64,000 nt of DNA from Larsenimonas suaedae (GCF_023712105.1 NZ_JAMLJI010000001.1:186001-250000), one strand, 5' to 3'; shown: positions 27,787-39,410, counted from the stretch's first letter. The notes: generated from the letters alone by a model not told the origin. Program-made: numbers and translations.

Positions 27787-28192
27787 GACGATTGTCTGGC
27801 CTTTGCACGCTGATTGAAGGGCGCGGTCGTACGCAGGTGTCGATGCCGGGCCCAGGTCGAGTACGTGTAGTGTAAAGCCACACTGTAGACCTTGCAGGCT
27901 CTATCGCCACCTTATGTAGTCTTATAACTACCGGGTGTGCCTGGCGCGTGATTTGATGGGGGCAAGTGGCAGGCAGGTGTAGCAGGCCTACAGCATGCAC
28001 GACCATGCCGCGGTTGTCGGGTCTCATGTAAATACTCATAATCCGCCGCATCGCTTGGTTGCCCGTTCACACCCAGGGTATGAACCGTCATTGCCACGAC
28101 AACAGTGGGCGGTGCCAGACAAAGACAGTTGGCACACGCACGAAAGGAACACAGGCGTCGAGAGAGAGCCCCCACAAGGAGAACCCCCTTCC
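27787..28192. other. Divergent mfd/gap intergenic region
   Basis: About 400 bases without a gene. It holds two small inverted repeats: AGTGT-AAAGCC-ACACT at 27869-27884 and GTAGT-CTTATA-ACTAC at 27916-27931. These could be operator or promoter parts, but no complete -35/-10 pair is convincing. The gap ribosome-binding site AAGGAG lies at about 28176-28181. Confidence 0.35.
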
Positions 28193-29638
28193 ATGAATCC
28201 CGTTTCAAGCGATTCGTGTTTTCAGGCCTGGCAGTCGCATGAGGCCATGGCCGAGGAAATGATTCCGTTGCTCGGTCGGTTGTACCGCGAGTTTCGAGTT
28301 GTCCCGCTGATGTATGGTCGGCCACTTGCGCAGCAGTCCGTCATTCGAATCCTCAAGGACCATCGCTTCGTGCGCAAGGTCGAGGGTACGGAGTTGACGA
28401 TTCGCGATACCTATCCGCTGGTCAAGCGTCTGCTGGAGCTGTCGCCTGGGCCATCTCGAATCGATTTCGGTAAGCTTGCGATGGCCTATAAAAAGGGCGG
28501 TCACAGCGATCCGATGCAGTTCCTGAAAAAGGAGCTGGCACCGATCATCGGTAAACATTCGCCTGAAACCCTGTCGGCTCCGCCCCAGGATCTGGTGCTG
28601 TACGGCTTTGGCCGTATCGGTCGACTGCTTGCGCGGATCATGATCGAAAACGGTGATTCCAGTCAGATGCGTCTGCGTGCCGTGGTTGTTCGCGGCGATG
28701 GCGGCGATCTCGAAAAGCGTGCAAGCCTTTTGCGTCGTGATTCCGTGCACGGTGCGTTTCAGGGTACGATTTCGATCGATCATGACCACAATGCGCTGGT
28801 GGTTAACGGCCAACGCATTCAGTTCATCTATGCCTCTGACCCGTCCAGCATCGATTACACCGATTACGGCATCGATAATGCGATCATTATCGATAACACC
28901 GGTAAATGGCGTGATGAAAACGGGCTCAAGAAACACCTGGCGGCCAAGGGTGTGTCCAAGGCACTTCTGACCGCGCCGGGCAAGGGCAGCCTCAAGAACA
29001 TCGTTGTCGGCATCAACGATAATGCCGTGACTGAAGATGACCGCATCCTTTCGGCGGCCTCGTGCACAACCAATGCCATCACGCCGGTGCTTAAAGCGGT
29101 CAATGACCGTTACGGCGTTGCACACGGTCATGTGGAAACGGTGCATTCCTACACCAACGATCAGAACCTGATCGATAATTTCCACTCGGCATCACGCCGT
29201 GGACGCAGTGCCGCGCTCAACATGGTCATTACCGAGACGGGCGCAGCCAAGGCGGTTGTCAAGGCGCTGCCGGAACTCGATGGCAAGCTGACAGGTAACG
29301 CCATTCGCGTACCCACGCCCAATGTGTCACTTGCGATCTTGAATCTGACGCTTGAAAGTGACGTCGATCGCGAAGGGCTGAACGACTATCTGCGCGAGCT
29401 TTCGATTCATTCAGAGCTTCGCCATCAGATCGATTACGTCTGTTCGCCTGAAGTTGTCTCCTCGGATTTTGTCGGTAATCGTCACGCCGGCATCGTCGAT
29501 GGTGAAGCAACCATTGCCGACGGTCGCCAGATTGTCTTGTACGTCTGGTATGACAACGAGTACGGTTACAGCTGTCAGGTCGTTCGTCTTGTTGAAAAGA
29601 TGGCCTGTCAGAACCTGGTCGAGCTTCCAGAGCAGTGA
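28193..29638 (+). CDS. gap: Long-form glyceraldehyde-3-phosphate dehydrogenase
   Basis: A 481-residue GAPDH, about 150 residues longer than the classic enzyme. Residues 1-125 are an extra N-terminal region (MIPLLGRLYREFRVVPLMYG). The Rossmann motif YGFGRIGRLLAR and catalytic Cys (SAASCTTNAITP) follow, then HSYTNDQNLIDNFH and WYDNEYGYSCQV. This long type occurs in Pseudomonas at the same place, between mfd and nqrA. It oxidises glyceraldehyde-3-phosphate to 1,3-bisphosphoglycerate, or runs in reverse; direction is not visible. The start at 28193 is chosen for AAGGAG 11 bases upstream. It is probably monocistronic. Confidence 0.93.
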   Translation: MNPVSSDSCFQAWQSHEAMAEEMIPLLGRLYREFRVVPLMYGRPLAQQSVIRILKDHRFVRKVEGTELTIRDTYPLVKRLLELSPGPSRIDFGKLAMAYKKGGHSDPMQFLKKELAPIIGKHSPETLSAPPQDLVLYGFGRIGRLLARIMIENGDSSQMRLRAVVVRGDGGDLEKRASLLRRDSVHGAFQGTISIDHDHNALVVNGQRIQFIYASDPSSIDYTDYGIDNAIIIDNTGKWRDENGLKKHLAAKGVSKALLTAPGKGSLKNIVVGINDNAVTEDDRILSAASCTTNAITPVLKAVNDRYGVAHGHVETVHSYTNDQNLIDNFHSASRRGRSAALNMVITETGAAKAVVKALPELDGKLTGNAIRVPTPNVSLAILNLTLESDVDREGLNDYLRELSIHSELRHQIDYVCSPEVVSSDFVGNRHAGIVDGEATIADGRQIVLYVWYDNEYGYSCQVVRLVEKMACQNLVELPEQ

Positions 29639-29646
29639 TCCCTCCG

Positions 29647-29680
29647 GGGCATTATTCGACTTTTGTCTTAAATAATGCCC
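29647..29680. repeat. Inverted repeat after gap
   Basis: GGGCATTATT and AATAATGCCC are perfect 10-base arms around 14 bases. No T tract follows, so it may be a weak terminator or an operator. It is 8 bases after the gap stop. Confidence 0.55.
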
Positions 29681-29687
29681 TGAATTT

Positions 29688-29707
29688 CGGTTACACCCCC
29701 GTAACCG
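29688..29707 (+). promoter_or_regulatory. Inverted repeat upstream of the nqr -10 box
   Basis: CGGTTAC and GTAACCG form a 7-bp palindrome around ACCCCC, ending 24 bases before a TATAAT at 29732-29737. Its position suggests an operator for the nqr operon, but no known regulator motif is recognised. Confidence 0.4.
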
Positions 29708-29731
29708 ATGGCCTTTCGAGCCTTCCCTCTT

Positions 29732-29737
29732 TATAAT
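29732..29737 (+). promoter_or_regulatory. Candidate -10 box of the nqr operon
   Basis: A perfect TATAAT lies 171 bases before nqrA. No good -35 is found at the expected distance, so activation by a regulator bound at the upstream palindrome is possible. Confidence 0.4.
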
Positions 29738-29908
29738 AATGCGGTTTTTTACCGGGCTCGTTTAATTCGAGTCTTCGCAACAACCATCTGATTCATAACG
29801 ATATCGGGAAACCCTGGCCGGTGCTGCCGGGCTTGATGACGCGTTCAAGGCACAACGCTCTCCCGTTATGCCGTGCTGAAATATCAGAACCGACAATTGA
29901 GCGAGACT

Positions 29909-31255
29909 ATGATTGAAGTCAAGCGAGGCTTGGATCTTCCGATCGCAGGTGCGCCGGAGTCGCGCATCGAGGTGGGTCGAGAAGTCCGTCACGTAGCCGT
30001 TCTCGGTAGTGACTATGTGGGCATGAAGCCCACCATGCTGGTGCGTGAAGGCGATAAGGTCGCGTGCGGTCAGGCGCTGTTTTCTGACAAGAAAACCGAC
30101 GGAGTTGTTTACACTGCGCCGGCCTCCGGAGAAGTCGTAGCCGTCAATCGCGGAGAGAAACGCCGCCTTCTGTCGGTCGTTATTCGGATCGATGAGTCGA
30201 TCGATCCTGTGCGCTATACCGCCTACAGTGCTCAGCAGATCACGACGCTCGAGCGCAAGACTGTGGTCGATCAACTGGTCAGCTCCGGGCTCTGGACCGC
30301 TTTTCGAACTCGGCCGTTTTCCAAGGTGCCGGCGCTTGACGCCGAGCCGGCCGACATTTTCGTGACTGCAATCGATACCCATCCGCTGGCGGCCGACCCG
30401 TCGGTCATTATCAATGAGCGGGCCGACGATTTCGCGCATGGCCTTTCCGTGCTCAAGCGCCTGACCTCGGGCAAGGTGTTCGTGAACCATGCGCCCAAGG
30501 CAGCCGTGGGCGAAGCTGTCGATGGCGTTCGTTACGAAACCTTCAGCGGCAAGCACCCGGCCGGGCTTCCGGGTACGCACATTCACTATCTGTCGCCGGT
30601 CGGGCTCAACCGTCAGGTGTGGCACATCGGGTATCAGGATGTGATCGCACTCGGCACTCTGTTCATCAAGGGCGAGCTGGACATGACGCGTGTCATGGCA
30701 GTCGGCGGGCCGCGTGCCAAGTCGCCGCGCCTTCTGCGTACTCGTTTGGGCGCAAGCCTTGATGAGCTGCTCGAGGGCGAAATCATCGACCCTAACGATA
30801 CGCGAGTCATTTCAGGCTCGGTATTTGGCGGGCGCACGGCGCACGGCAGCGAGGCCTATCTCGGACGCTTCAATACGCAGGTCTCCTTGATCGAAGAGGG
30901 CAACAAGTACAGCTTCATGGGCTGGATGTCCCCCGGCACCAAACGGCACTCGGTGCTCGGTATCTATATGTCCCGTATCACCGGGCTCAAGGACTACAAA
31001 CCGACGACCAATACCAATGGGTCGGAACGTGCCATGGTGCCGGTCGGTGCGTATGAGACCATCATGCCGCTCGATATTCTGCCGACGCAGCTTCTGCGAT
31101 CATTGATCGTTGGAGACATCGAGACAGCGATGCAGCTTGGGTGTCTGGAGCTTGACGAAGAGGACCTCGCGCTCTGCACCTACGTGTGTCCGGGAAAATA
31201 CGAGTACGGTCCCATTTTGCGGGACAATCTCGCGACCATTGAGAAAGAGGCTTAA
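29909..31255 (+). CDS. nqrA: Na+-translocating NADH:quinone reductase subunit A
   Basis: A 448-residue peripheral subunit of Na+-NQR, which oxidises NADH, reduces ubiquinone and pumps sodium. It starts [17 protein letters not shown], the conserved opening of NqrA. The start at 29909 is chosen over an upstream ATG at 29873 on this basis; the ribosome-binding site is weak (GAGCGAG). It is first of nqrABCDEF, and the stop is 3 bases before nqrB. Confidence 0.96.
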   Translation: MIEVKRGLDLPIAGAPESRIEVGREVRHVAVLGSDYVGMKPTMLVREGDKVACGQALFSDKKTDGVVYTAPASGEVVAVNRGEKRRLLSVVIRIDESIDPVRYTAYSAQQITTLERKTVVDQLVSSGLWTAFRTRPFSKVPALDAEPADIFVTAIDTHPLAADPSVIINERADDFAHGLSVLKRLTSGKVFVNHAPKAAVGEAVDGVRYETFSGKHPAGLPGTHIHYLSPVGLNRQVWHIGYQDVIALGTLFIKGELDMTRVMAVGGPRAKSPRLLRTRLGASLDELLEGEIIDPNDTRVISGSVFGGRTAHGSEAYLGRFNTQVSLIEEGNKYSFMGWMSPGTKRHSVLGIYMSRITGLKDYKPTTNTNGSERAMVPVGAYETIMPLDILPTQLLRSLIVGDIETAMQLGCLELDEEDLALCTYVCPGKYEYGPILRDNLATIEKEA

Positions 31256-31258
31256 TTA

Positions 31259-32494
31259 ATGGGCATTCGACAGATTCTCGACAAGGTCGAGCCTCATTTT
31301 CACCACGGCGGCAAGTACGAGAAGTTTTATGCGCTGTATGAGGCGGTAGACACCATTTTCTATTCGCCGCCGAGCGTGACCAAGGCAACGGCGCACGTGC
31401 GTGATGGCATCGACCTCAAACGCATCATGATCACGGTCTGGATGTGTACCTTTCCGGCCATGTTCTTCGGAATGTACAACGCAGGACTTCAAGCCAATAC
31501 CGCGCTTCTGACCGATGGTGTGTCTGCGCTTTCCGGCTGGCGCGATGCAGTGACCATGGCGCTTGCCGGCGGTCATGACCCTGACAGCATCTGGGCCAAC
31601 TTCGTGCTGGGGGCGACGTATTTCATCCCGATCTACTTCATCACCTTCGCGGTAGGTGGTTTCTGGGAAGTGCTGTTCGCGATCAAGCGTGGCCATGAGG
31701 TCAACGAAGGCTTCTTCGTGACCTCGGTTCTGTTCGCGCTGACGCTTCCGGCAACCACGCCGCTTTGGCAGGTTGCACTCGGTATCACCTTCGGCGTGGT
31801 TATCGGTAAGGAAGTGTTTGGCGGTACCGGCAAGAACTTCCTCAATCCGGCACTGACCGGGCGCGCCTTCCTGTACTTTGCCTATCCGGCGCAGATGTCC
31901 GGAGACTCGGTCTGGGTGCCGGGCGTTGATGGCTACTCAGGCGCCACGGCACTGTCCACGGCGGCGCAGGGTGGTGTGAGCGATCTCATGAATCAGATGA
32001 GCTGGACCGATGCGTTTTTCGGCCTGATTCAGGGCTCGATGGGTGAAACCTCGACGCTTGCGATTTTAATTGGCATGGCCGTGTTGCTCTGGACGCGTGT
32101 GGCGTCCTGGCGAATCATTCTGGGTGTGTTTTTGGGAATGGTTGCGACCGCAAGTCTATTCAATGCGATCGGCTCCGAGTCCAACCCGTTGTTCGCGCTG
32201 CCCTGGTACTGGCATCTGGTCATTGGCGGGTTCGCCTTTGGCATGGTTTTCATGGCCACAGACCCAGTGTCGGCGTCCATGACCAACAAGGGCAAACTCG
32301 CGTTCGGCGCCCTGATCGGTGTCATGACCGTATTGATTCGTGTGGTGAATCCGGCGTTCCCGGAAGGGGTCATGCTTGCGATCCTGTTTGCCAATCTCTT
32401 CGCACCGCTAATGGACCACTTCGTGGTGCAGGCCAACATCAAGCGTCGTCAGAAGCGTGTGGCTTCGGCAACGGCTGGTAAGGAGATAGCCTGA
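31259..32494 (+). CDS. nqrB: Na+-NQR subunit B (FMN-carrying membrane subunit)
   Basis: A 411-residue multi-pass membrane protein. It carries a covalent FMN on a threonine in GYSGATAL; Thr230 here fits. It also binds riboflavin and forms part of the sodium path. Flavin attachment needs an ApbE-type transferase, for which no complete gene exists in this operon. Its TGA overlaps the nqrC ATG. Confidence 0.96.
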   Translation: MGIRQILDKVEPHFHHGGKYEKFYALYEAVDTIFYSPPSVTKATAHVRDGIDLKRIMITVWMCTFPAMFFGMYNAGLQANTALLTDGVSALSGWRDAVTMALAGGHDPDSIWANFVLGATYFIPIYFITFAVGGFWEVLFAIKRGHEVNEGFFVTSVLFALTLPATTPLWQVALGITFGVVIGKEVFGGTGKNFLNPALTGRAFLYFAYPAQMSGDSVWVPGVDGYSGATALSTAAQGGVSDLMNQMSWTDAFFGLIQGSMGETSTLAILIGMAVLLWTRVASWRIILGVFLGMVATASLFNAIGSESNPLFALPWYWHLVIGGFAFGMVFMATDPVSASMTNKGKLAFGALIGVMTVLIRVVNPAFPEGVMLAILFANLFAPLMDHFVVQANIKRRQKRVASATAGKEIA

Positions 32495-33273
32495 TGGCGA
32501 ACAACAACTCCATCAAGAAAACGTTGATCGTGGCATTCAGCCTGTGCGTTGTGTGCTCGGTCGTGGTCTCGGCGGCAGCGGTAGCGCTGCGCCCGGTTCA
32601 GCAGACCAACCAGGAGCTTGATCGAAAGACCAACATCCTTCAGGTCGCCGAGCTCTACAAGCCGGGGCAGAGTGTGGCCGAGCAGTTCAGCCACATTACG
32701 CCGAAGGTGGTCGATCTGAACACGGGCGAGTACAGTGATCGCTTCGATCCCGATACGTTCGATCAGTTCGGCGCGGCCGAAGATCCCGAGCTTTCCGAGT
32801 CTCTCAAGGGCAACGACCCGGCCGGACTCGGTCGACGCGAGAACTTCGCGACCATCTATCTGGTCGGCGACCCCACGGATCCCGAGCAGATCATCGTGCC
32901 GGTTCGCGGTCAGGGGCTCTGGTCCATGATGTATGGCTATCTGGCCCTCAAGGGCGATGGCAACACCATCGTTGGACTGTCGTTCTACCAGCAGGGTGAA
33001 ACCCCGGGGCTCGGCGGTGAAGTCGATAACCCGCGCTGGAAGGCGCTGTGGGATGGCAAGGAAGTCTATTCCGACAATGGCATGGAACCGGTCATTCGGT
33101 TGGTCAAGGGCGGTGTAGACAGTCAGACCCCCAACGCCGAAAACAAGGTGGATGCCTTGTCCGGTGCTACGCTGACCAGTCGAGGCGTGACCCAATTGCT
33201 TCAGTTCTGGCTGGGCGAGCAGGGGTTTGCCAAATATCTTTCACGTTTCCGTGATCCGTCTCAAGGAGCATAA
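32494..33273 (+). CDS. nqrC: Na+-NQR subunit C (FMN-carrying)
   Basis: A 259-residue subunit with one N-terminal membrane helix (residues 10-32) and a periplasmic FMN domain. The attachment motif [10 protein letters not shown] is complete with Thr226. Its ATG overlaps the nqrB stop (TGATG). Confidence 0.96.
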   Translation: MANNNSIKKTLIVAFSLCVVCSVVVSAAAVALRPVQQTNQELDRKTNILQVAELYKPGQSVAEQFSHITPKVVDLNTGEYSDRFDPDTFDQFGAAEDPELSESLKGNDPAGLGRRENFATIYLVGDPTDPEQIIVPVRGQGLWSMMYGYLALKGDGNTIVGLSFYQQGETPGLGGEVDNPRWKALWDGKEVYSDNGMEPVIRLVKGGVDSQTPNAENKVDALSGATLTSRGVTQLLQFWLGEQGFAKYLSRFRDPSQGA

Positions 33274-33275
33274 CC

Positions 33276-33944
33276 ATGGCTGCTGATTCGCCGAAAGGTG
33301 TCCTGACGACGCCGGTATTCAAGAACAATCCGATCGCCCTGCAGATTCTGGGCGTCTGTTCAGCGCTAGCCGTTACCAACTCCGTTCAGACCTCGCTTGT
33401 CATGGGCCTGGCGGTTATCTCGGTGACAGCGTTTTCGAACCTGTTCGTTTCTCTGATTCGAAACCACATGCCGTCCTCGATCCGAATCATCGTTCAGATG
33501 ACGATCATCGCTTCACTGGTTATCGTGGTGGATCAGGTTCTGCGCGCTTACGCCTATGAAACCTCGAAACAGCTCTCGGTCTTTGTGGGCTTGATCATTA
33601 CCAACTGTATCGTAATGGGCCGCGCTGAAGCCTATGCGATGCAAAATGGCCCGGTCATGAGCTTTTTGGATGGCATCGGCAACGGTCTCGGATACACCTT
33701 CGTTCTGCTGGTTGTCGGTGCGGTGCGCGAGCTCTTCGGATCCGGTTCTCTGCTCGGCTTTACCCTGCTCACACCGGTCAAGGATGGCGGCTGGTACGTC
33801 ACCAACGGCCTGATGCTTCTGCCGCCGTCGGCGTTTTTCGTGATCGGGCTGATGATCTGGGTCATTCGAAGTATTAACCCGGAACAGGTCGAAGAGGCTG
33901 ATTTCAAGATCACCTCCAACACCAAGGCTCAGGAGGCCGCGTAA
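33276..33944 (+). CDS. nqrD: Na+-NQR subunit D
   Basis: A 222-residue membrane subunit with about six helices. It shares the RnfE/NqrD fold and includes [17 protein letters not shown] near the start and [12 protein letters not shown] in the middle. With NqrE it holds an iron centre inside the membrane. The ribosome-binding site AAGGAG overlaps the nqrC stop. Confidence 0.96.
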   Translation: MAADSPKGVLTTPVFKNNPIALQILGVCSALAVTNSVQTSLVMGLAVISVTAFSNLFVSLIRNHMPSSIRIIVQMTIIASLVIVVDQVLRAYAYETSKQLSVFVGLIITNCIVMGRAEAYAMQNGPVMSFLDGIGNGLGYTFVLLVVGAVRELFGSGSLLGFTLLTPVKDGGWYVTNGLMLLPPSAFFVIGLMIWVIRSINPEQVEEADFKITSNTKAQEAA

Positions 33945-34565
33945 ATGTTTGAGCATTATCTCAGCCTGTTCGTGAAGGCGGTGTTTGTTGAAAACATGGC
34001 GCTCGCCTTCTTTCTGGGCATGTGTACGTTTCTCGCAGTATCCAAAAAGGTTCAGTCGGCCATTGGCCTGGGGATTGCCGTTGTCGTGGTGCTTGCCATC
34101 ACGGTGCCGGTCAATAACCTGATTCTGAACTATCTGCTCAAGGCCGGGGCGCTGTCCTGGACCGGCATCGAAGGCGCCGACCAGATCGATCTGACCTTCC
34201 TCGGGCTTTTGAGCTATATCGGCGTCATCGCGGCCATCGTTCAGATTCTGGAAATGTTTCTGGATAAGTTCGTGCCGGCGCTTTACAACGCGTTGGGTGT
34301 CTTTCTGCCCCTGATCACGGTGAACTGCGCCATCCTGGGTGCATCGCTGTTCATGGTGCAGCGTGACTACAACTTCGGGGAATCGGTCATCTACGGTGCG
34401 GGCGCTGGTGTCGGTTGGGCGCTTGCGATCACGGCGCTGGCCGGTATTCGTGAAAAGCTCAAGTACAGTGACGTTCCGGCAGGGCTTCAGGGGCTTGGCA
34501 TCACGTTTTTGACCGTGGGCCTTATGTCTCTTGGCTTCATGTCCTTCTCCGGTATTCAGCTTTAA
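33945..34565 (+). CDS. nqrE: Na+-NQR subunit E
   Basis: A 206-residue six-helix membrane subunit, beginning [20 protein letters not shown]. It contains the conserved [16 protein letters not shown] and [15 protein letters not shown] with the iron-ligand cysteines. It starts directly after the nqrD stop. Confidence 0.96.
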   Translation: MFEHYLSLFVKAVFVENMALAFFLGMCTFLAVSKKVQSAIGLGIAVVVVLAITVPVNNLILNYLLKAGALSWTGIEGADQIDLTFLGLLSYIGVIAAIVQILEMFLDKFVPALYNALGVFLPLITVNCAILGASLFMVQRDYNFGESVIYGAGAGVGWALAITALAGIREKLKYSDVPAGLQGLGITFLTVGLMSLGFMSFSGIQL

Positions 34566-34601
34566 GACGCTTACGACTAGAACGCGATAGGGAAACTCGA
34601 C

Positions 34602-35834
34602 ATGGTCGATTCAACGATAATCCTGCTCGGCGTGGTCATGTTCACGGTGATCGTCCTTGGACTGGTCGTCGTGATCCTGGCGGCTCGAAGCCGCCTGGTC
34701 TCCAGTGGCGACGTCACCATCGAGATCAATGATGATCCCGAGAACACCATCACGACCCAGGCCGGTGGCAAGCTCCTTCAGACGCTTGCATCCAATGGCA
34801 TCTTTTTGTCCTCTGCCTGTGGCGGCGGCGGTTCCTGCGCCCAGTGCAAGTGCCAGGTCGAAGAGGGCGGTGGCTCCATTCTTCCGACCGAAGAAAGCCA
34901 TTTCACCATGGGTGAGAAGAAGGAAGGCTGGCGCCTTTCCTGCCAAGTGCCGGTCAAGCAGGACATGAAGGTACATGTGCCGGAAGAGGTATTCGGGGTC
35001 AAGAAATGGGAATGCACCGTCGTTTCCAACCCGAACGTTGCCACCTTCATCAAGGAGCTGACACTCAAGCTGCCGGAAGGTGAGAACGTCGCCTTCCGCG
35101 CCGGCGGTTACATGCAGCTCGAGGCGCCTGCCTACGACGTCAAGTTCAGCGATTTCGACATTCCGGAAGAGTATCGCGGTGACTGGGATCGGTTCGGTCT
35201 GTTCAATGTGACCGGCAAGACTCAGGAGCCGACCATTCGAGCCTACTCGATGGCGAACTACCCGGAAGAGAAGGGCTTTTTGAAGTTCAACATTCGTATC
35301 GCCACGCCGCCGCCCAACTCCGATCATCCGCCGGGACTGATGTCCACGTGGGTGTTCAGCCTGGGTGAGGGCGACAAGGTGACCGTTTATGGGCCCTTCG
35401 GCGAATTCTTCGCACGCGATACCGATGCCGAAATGGTGTTCGTTGGCGGGGGCGCTGGCATGGCGCCGATGCGAAGTCATATCTTCGATCAGCTCAAGCG
35501 CCTCGGTAGTTCTCGCAAGATTTCGTTCTGGTACGGTGCGCGTTCCATGCGTGAGTCGTTCTATAACGAGGAATACGACAAGCTTCAGGAAGAAAACGAG
35601 AACTTTGAATGGCATTTGGCGCTGTCCGATCCTCAGCCCGAGGACAACTGGGAGGGCGATACCGGCTTCATTCACAACGTTCTGTACGATAAGTACCTGA
35701 AGGACCATCCGGCACCGGAAGACTGCGAGTACTACATGTGCGGGCCGCCCATGATGAACGCGGCGGTCATCAAGATGTTGACGGACCTCGGCGTCGAGCC
35801 CGAAAACATCCTGCTTGATGACTTCGGCGGTTAA
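34602..35834 (+). CDS. nqrF: Na+-NQR subunit F (NADH-oxidising)
   Basis: A 410-residue subunit where electrons enter. An N-terminal helix (residues 6-28) precedes a 2Fe-2S domain with Cys73, Cys79, Cys82 and Cys114 (spacing C-x5-C-x2-C ... C). It continues to an FAD domain with RAYSMANYP and an NADH domain with [17 protein letters not shown] and [10 protein letters not shown]. Its TAA overlaps the ATG of the next gene as TAATG, so that gene is translationally coupled. Confidence 0.97.
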   Translation: MVDSTIILLGVVMFTVIVLGLVVVILAARSRLVSSGDVTIEINDDPENTITTQAGGKLLQTLASNGIFLSSACGGGGSCAQCKCQVEEGGGSILPTEESHFTMGEKKEGWRLSCQVPVKQDMKVHVPEEVFGVKKWECTVVSNPNVATFIKELTLKLPEGENVAFRAGGYMQLEAPAYDVKFSDFDIPEEYRGDWDRFGLFNVTGKTQEPTIRAYSMANYPEEKGFLKFNIRIATPPPNSDHPPGLMSTWVFSLGEGDKVTVYGPFGEFFARDTDAEMVFVGGGAGMAPMRSHIFDQLKRLGSSRKISFWYGARSMRESFYNEEYDKLQEENENFEWHLALSDPQPEDNWEGDTGFIHNVLYDKYLKDHPAPEDCEYYMCGPPMMNAAVIKMLTDLGVEPENILLDDFGG

Positions 35835-36337
35835 TGCGTCTGATCGCGGCGTTACTTACCGGGCTGGCCCTTTCGGGGCTGGCCCTTTTTGCGTTTGAGC
35901 TGCTTGATCACCGTCAAACGGAGCACCATCTTTCCGGAGTGAAGCAGGGCCTTGCCTATCGTGTCAGCTATACCCTGCCTGATGAGCGTAACCAGGCCTT
36001 TGTTGATGCAATGGTCAAGCGGCCGATCACGCCCTTATTCCTGCAGCGGTTTTCATCGACGCCAAGCTCATGCCAGCCTGACGTCTCAAGCGCCTCCTTT
36101 GAGCACGCGCGGTTACTGAATACGCCGCTTGATGCGGTGTTGTCGCGTGTAACGCCTTCCACTGCAGAAGATGGTATCTGCGTGTGTGACCGGCTCAGAG
36201 CGTGGCAGGACGCGGTGTCTGACGAGCTTGCGTCAAGGGGCGGGCGCCTCGAATGGCTCGAGGTGCAAGGTCTCATCACGCGGCCTTTGGCGACAGAGCG
36301 TCATGCGCCGCTGACCTGTTCGATGCCTGCGCTGTAG
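35834..36337 (+). CDS. Unrecognised exported/anchored protein in the apbE position
   Basis: A 167-residue protein coupled to nqrF by TAATG overlap. It starts with a hydrophobic segment (residues 3-22), suggesting export or a membrane anchor. There are four further cysteines, at SSCQ, ICVCD and LTCS, that could pair in the periplasm. In Pseudomonas and Vibrio-type loci, apbE, encoding the FMN transferase for NqrB and NqrC, is found between nqrF and nqrM. A short stretch here, HHLSGVKQGLAYRVSYT, vaguely echoes an ApbE N terminus, but the ApbE catalytic body (about 300 residues) is absent. It could be a shrunken relic or an unrelated gene. No frameshifted remainder was seen downstream. Confidence 0.65.
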   Translation: MRLIAALLTGLALSGLALFAFELLDHRQTEHHLSGVKQGLAYRVSYTLPDERNQAFVDAMVKRPITPLFLQRFSSTPSSCQPDVSSASFEHARLLNTPLDAVLSRVTPSTAEDGICVCDRLRAWQDAVSDELASRGGRLEWLEVQGLITRPLATERHAPLTCSMPAL

Positions 36338-36506
36338 TCCCAAGGCGTAATCGCTCATCGCACGCCCATCGGCAGCTGAGCACGGTGGAGGGCGCGTAAC
36401 GCGGGCCGTTAAATGATGAGTCGTATGGCGTGCGTGCCGTGGGGCAGTTTGGATGCATATTTGATACACTAGCGCCATTGGTAAAACGTCGTCAGGAGGT
36501 AGATCG

Positions 36507-36752
36507 ATGTTGATTTGGGTATTGGTACTGGCTGTGATGCTTTTATTGGTAACGGCCATGTCTGTAGGCGTGCTGATGGGTCGAAAACCCATTGCCGGCT
36601 CCTGTGGGGGGCTCAATAACCTGGGCCTTAAAGAGGGGTGTGATATCTGCGGGGGCAAGGACGACATCTGTGAAGAAGAGCAGAAGAAACAGGCCATGCG
36701 CGCGCAGGGAGATTCTTCTCTGGGTCATGATGCAACAAAGCGTAAGTCATAA
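36507..36752 (+). CDS. nqrM: Na+-NQR maturation factor NqrM
   Basis: An 81-residue protein with one N-terminal helix (residues 3-24) and the four-cysteine pattern of NqrM (formerly DUF539): GSCGGLN, GCDICGG and DIC. NqrM is needed to deliver or build the iron site between NqrD and NqrE. AGGAGG precedes the ATG. It is 170 bases after the preceding gene and 26 before sthA. Confidence 0.94.
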   Translation: MLIWVLVLAVMLLLVTAMSVGVLMGRKPIAGSCGGLNNLGLKEGCDICGGKDDICEEEQKKQAMRAQGDSSLGHDATKRKS

Positions 36753-36778
36753 CCGAACGGAAGGAGCAGTCGATTCAG

Positions 36779-38170
<1,392 letters not shown>

Positions 38171-38228
38171 GTCCTATAACAAGGCGCATCGCGCCAAAAT
38201 GAGCAAGCAACGACACAGGGATGTGGCA

Positions 38229-38513
38229 ATGCGCAAAATGAAGCACGATAACGGTGATCTAAGCTTTCGATTCGGCCACGATGAGATCGTGATTCACAAG
38301 CGCTACGCGGCGCTCAGCATGGTCAACGACCTGATGATCGGTTTGTGGTTTCTGATCGGAAGTTTCTGCTTTTTCTATGAAGGCGCCACGCTGATCGTTG
38401 GGACATGGCTGTTCGTGATTGGCAGTGCGCAACTCTTGATCCGGCCGGGCATTCGTCTGGCCCGGTCGATCCATCTGAACCACCTTCCAAGTAACGGCAC
38501 TCAGGATTTCTAG
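38229..38513 (+). CDS. YrhK-domain small membrane protein
   Basis: A 94-residue protein (104 if started at 38199). It has two hydrophobic helices around residues 38-54 and 57-75 and a YrhK-type pattern: FRFGHDEIVIHKRYAALSMVND, split between the soluble start and the first helix. Function is unknown. AGGGA lies 7 bases before the ATG at 38229. It follows sthA and may be co-transcribed with it. Confidence 0.75.
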   Translation: MRKMKHDNGDLSFRFGHDEIVIHKRYAALSMVNDLMIGLWFLIGSFCFFYEGATLIVGTWLFVIGSAQLLIRPGIRLARSIHLNHLPSNGTQDF

Positions 38514-38537
38514 GGCGCGCCCGGTGCCTGAGCGCGT

Positions 38538-39410
38538 TCAATACCGGTAGCGATACAGGCGCAGGCTTGGCAGGTAGGGTTCATCCTCGAGCCGATTGTC
38601 GCCTCGGCGCGCCCGCGTGCGTGTTTCAGGCGGCGCAAGTGCGGGCGCGTTCATTTTCGGGAGCCGCCCGGACCCGTCGTCCGGCACGAACAGTGGCAGG
38701 GCCATGTTCAAGGCGCGGCGCTGGCGCCCGTCATCCAGAGGTTCCTTGAAAAAGAGGTTTGCCCGCATGACCGGCGCCTGCTGCTGCACTTGCGCCAGTA
38801 TTTCATCGCTGGGTAACGCCGCGAGCTTCTGCCACTGAATGCGCACATGAGGCGCTTCGTTATTGAGCGCGGCCAATTTCTCCTCCGCCTCGGCGATGGT
38901 CGTGCGCTTGATTGAACGACCGCTTGAGTACCAGGACATCTGCATGCGGGCAAGCGGCGCTTCGGCAACGGGTATCCGGCGCCAGGCCTGTTTCAGGTGG
39001 AGCCTGGCGAGCCCCTGCTGGGCCATGAGCTGATTGAGCGCAGGATGGCGCCTTGGCAGGTGCGTCTTGAGCGCACCGATCTGATCGGTGGCCTCCTTGC
39101 GCATGGTATTGACCAGCCCACCGAAATGATCCTTGGCGGCATTGAGCGCGGTGACGTGCTCAAGTACGGCGTCATCGCACAGCACCATGCCGATGTAGTT
39201 GCGGGTGGCGCGTCCATCCTGGCCTTGCTCGTACCACATGTCCAAAAGCGCCTGACGCAGCCAGGCGGTTGGTGAGGCGCTCTCGCGAAGATGCCAGATC
39301 GGGCAGTGGCGTTGCTCGACGCAGTCACACAGCGCGTTGACGCGATCGACAAGGGCGTCGAAGGCCAGCTCGATCTCGTGCAGTCGGTAATACGCCACGT
39401 CCGTGTCCAT
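38538..39410 (-). CDS. tus: Tus-like DNA replication terminus site-binding protein
   Basis: A 290-residue basic protein similar in length and segment pattern to E. coli Tus (309 residues), which blocks replication forks at Ter sites. Shared patterns I can align by eye include HLPRRHPALNQL (like RHLPGLITLN), EAEEKLAALNNEAPHVRIQW followed by QKLAALP (like YQDIAALP), ANLFFKE, FVPDDGSGRLP (like INRDNGAGVP), and an ending YLPSLRLYRY (like IIPRLHLYVAD). This is remembered, not searched. No Ter-like sequence was seen near it, unlike E. coli where one overlaps its promoter. It is convergent with the YrhK gene and follows aguBA on the same strand. Confidence 0.75.
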   Translation of the reverse strand: MDTDVAYYRLHEIELAFDALVDRVNALCDCVEQRHCPIWHLRESASPTAWLRQALLDMWYEQGQDGRATRNYIGMVLCDDAVLEHVTALNAAKDHFGGLVNTMRKEATDQIGALKTHLPRRHPALNQLMAQQGLARLHLKQAWRRIPVAEAPLARMQMSWYSSGRSIKRTTIAEAEEKLAALNNEAPHVRIQWQKLAALPSDEILAQVQQQAPVMRANLFFKEPLDDGRQRRALNMALPLFVPDDGSGRLPKMNAPALAPPETRTRARRGDNRLEDEPYLPSLRLYRYRY

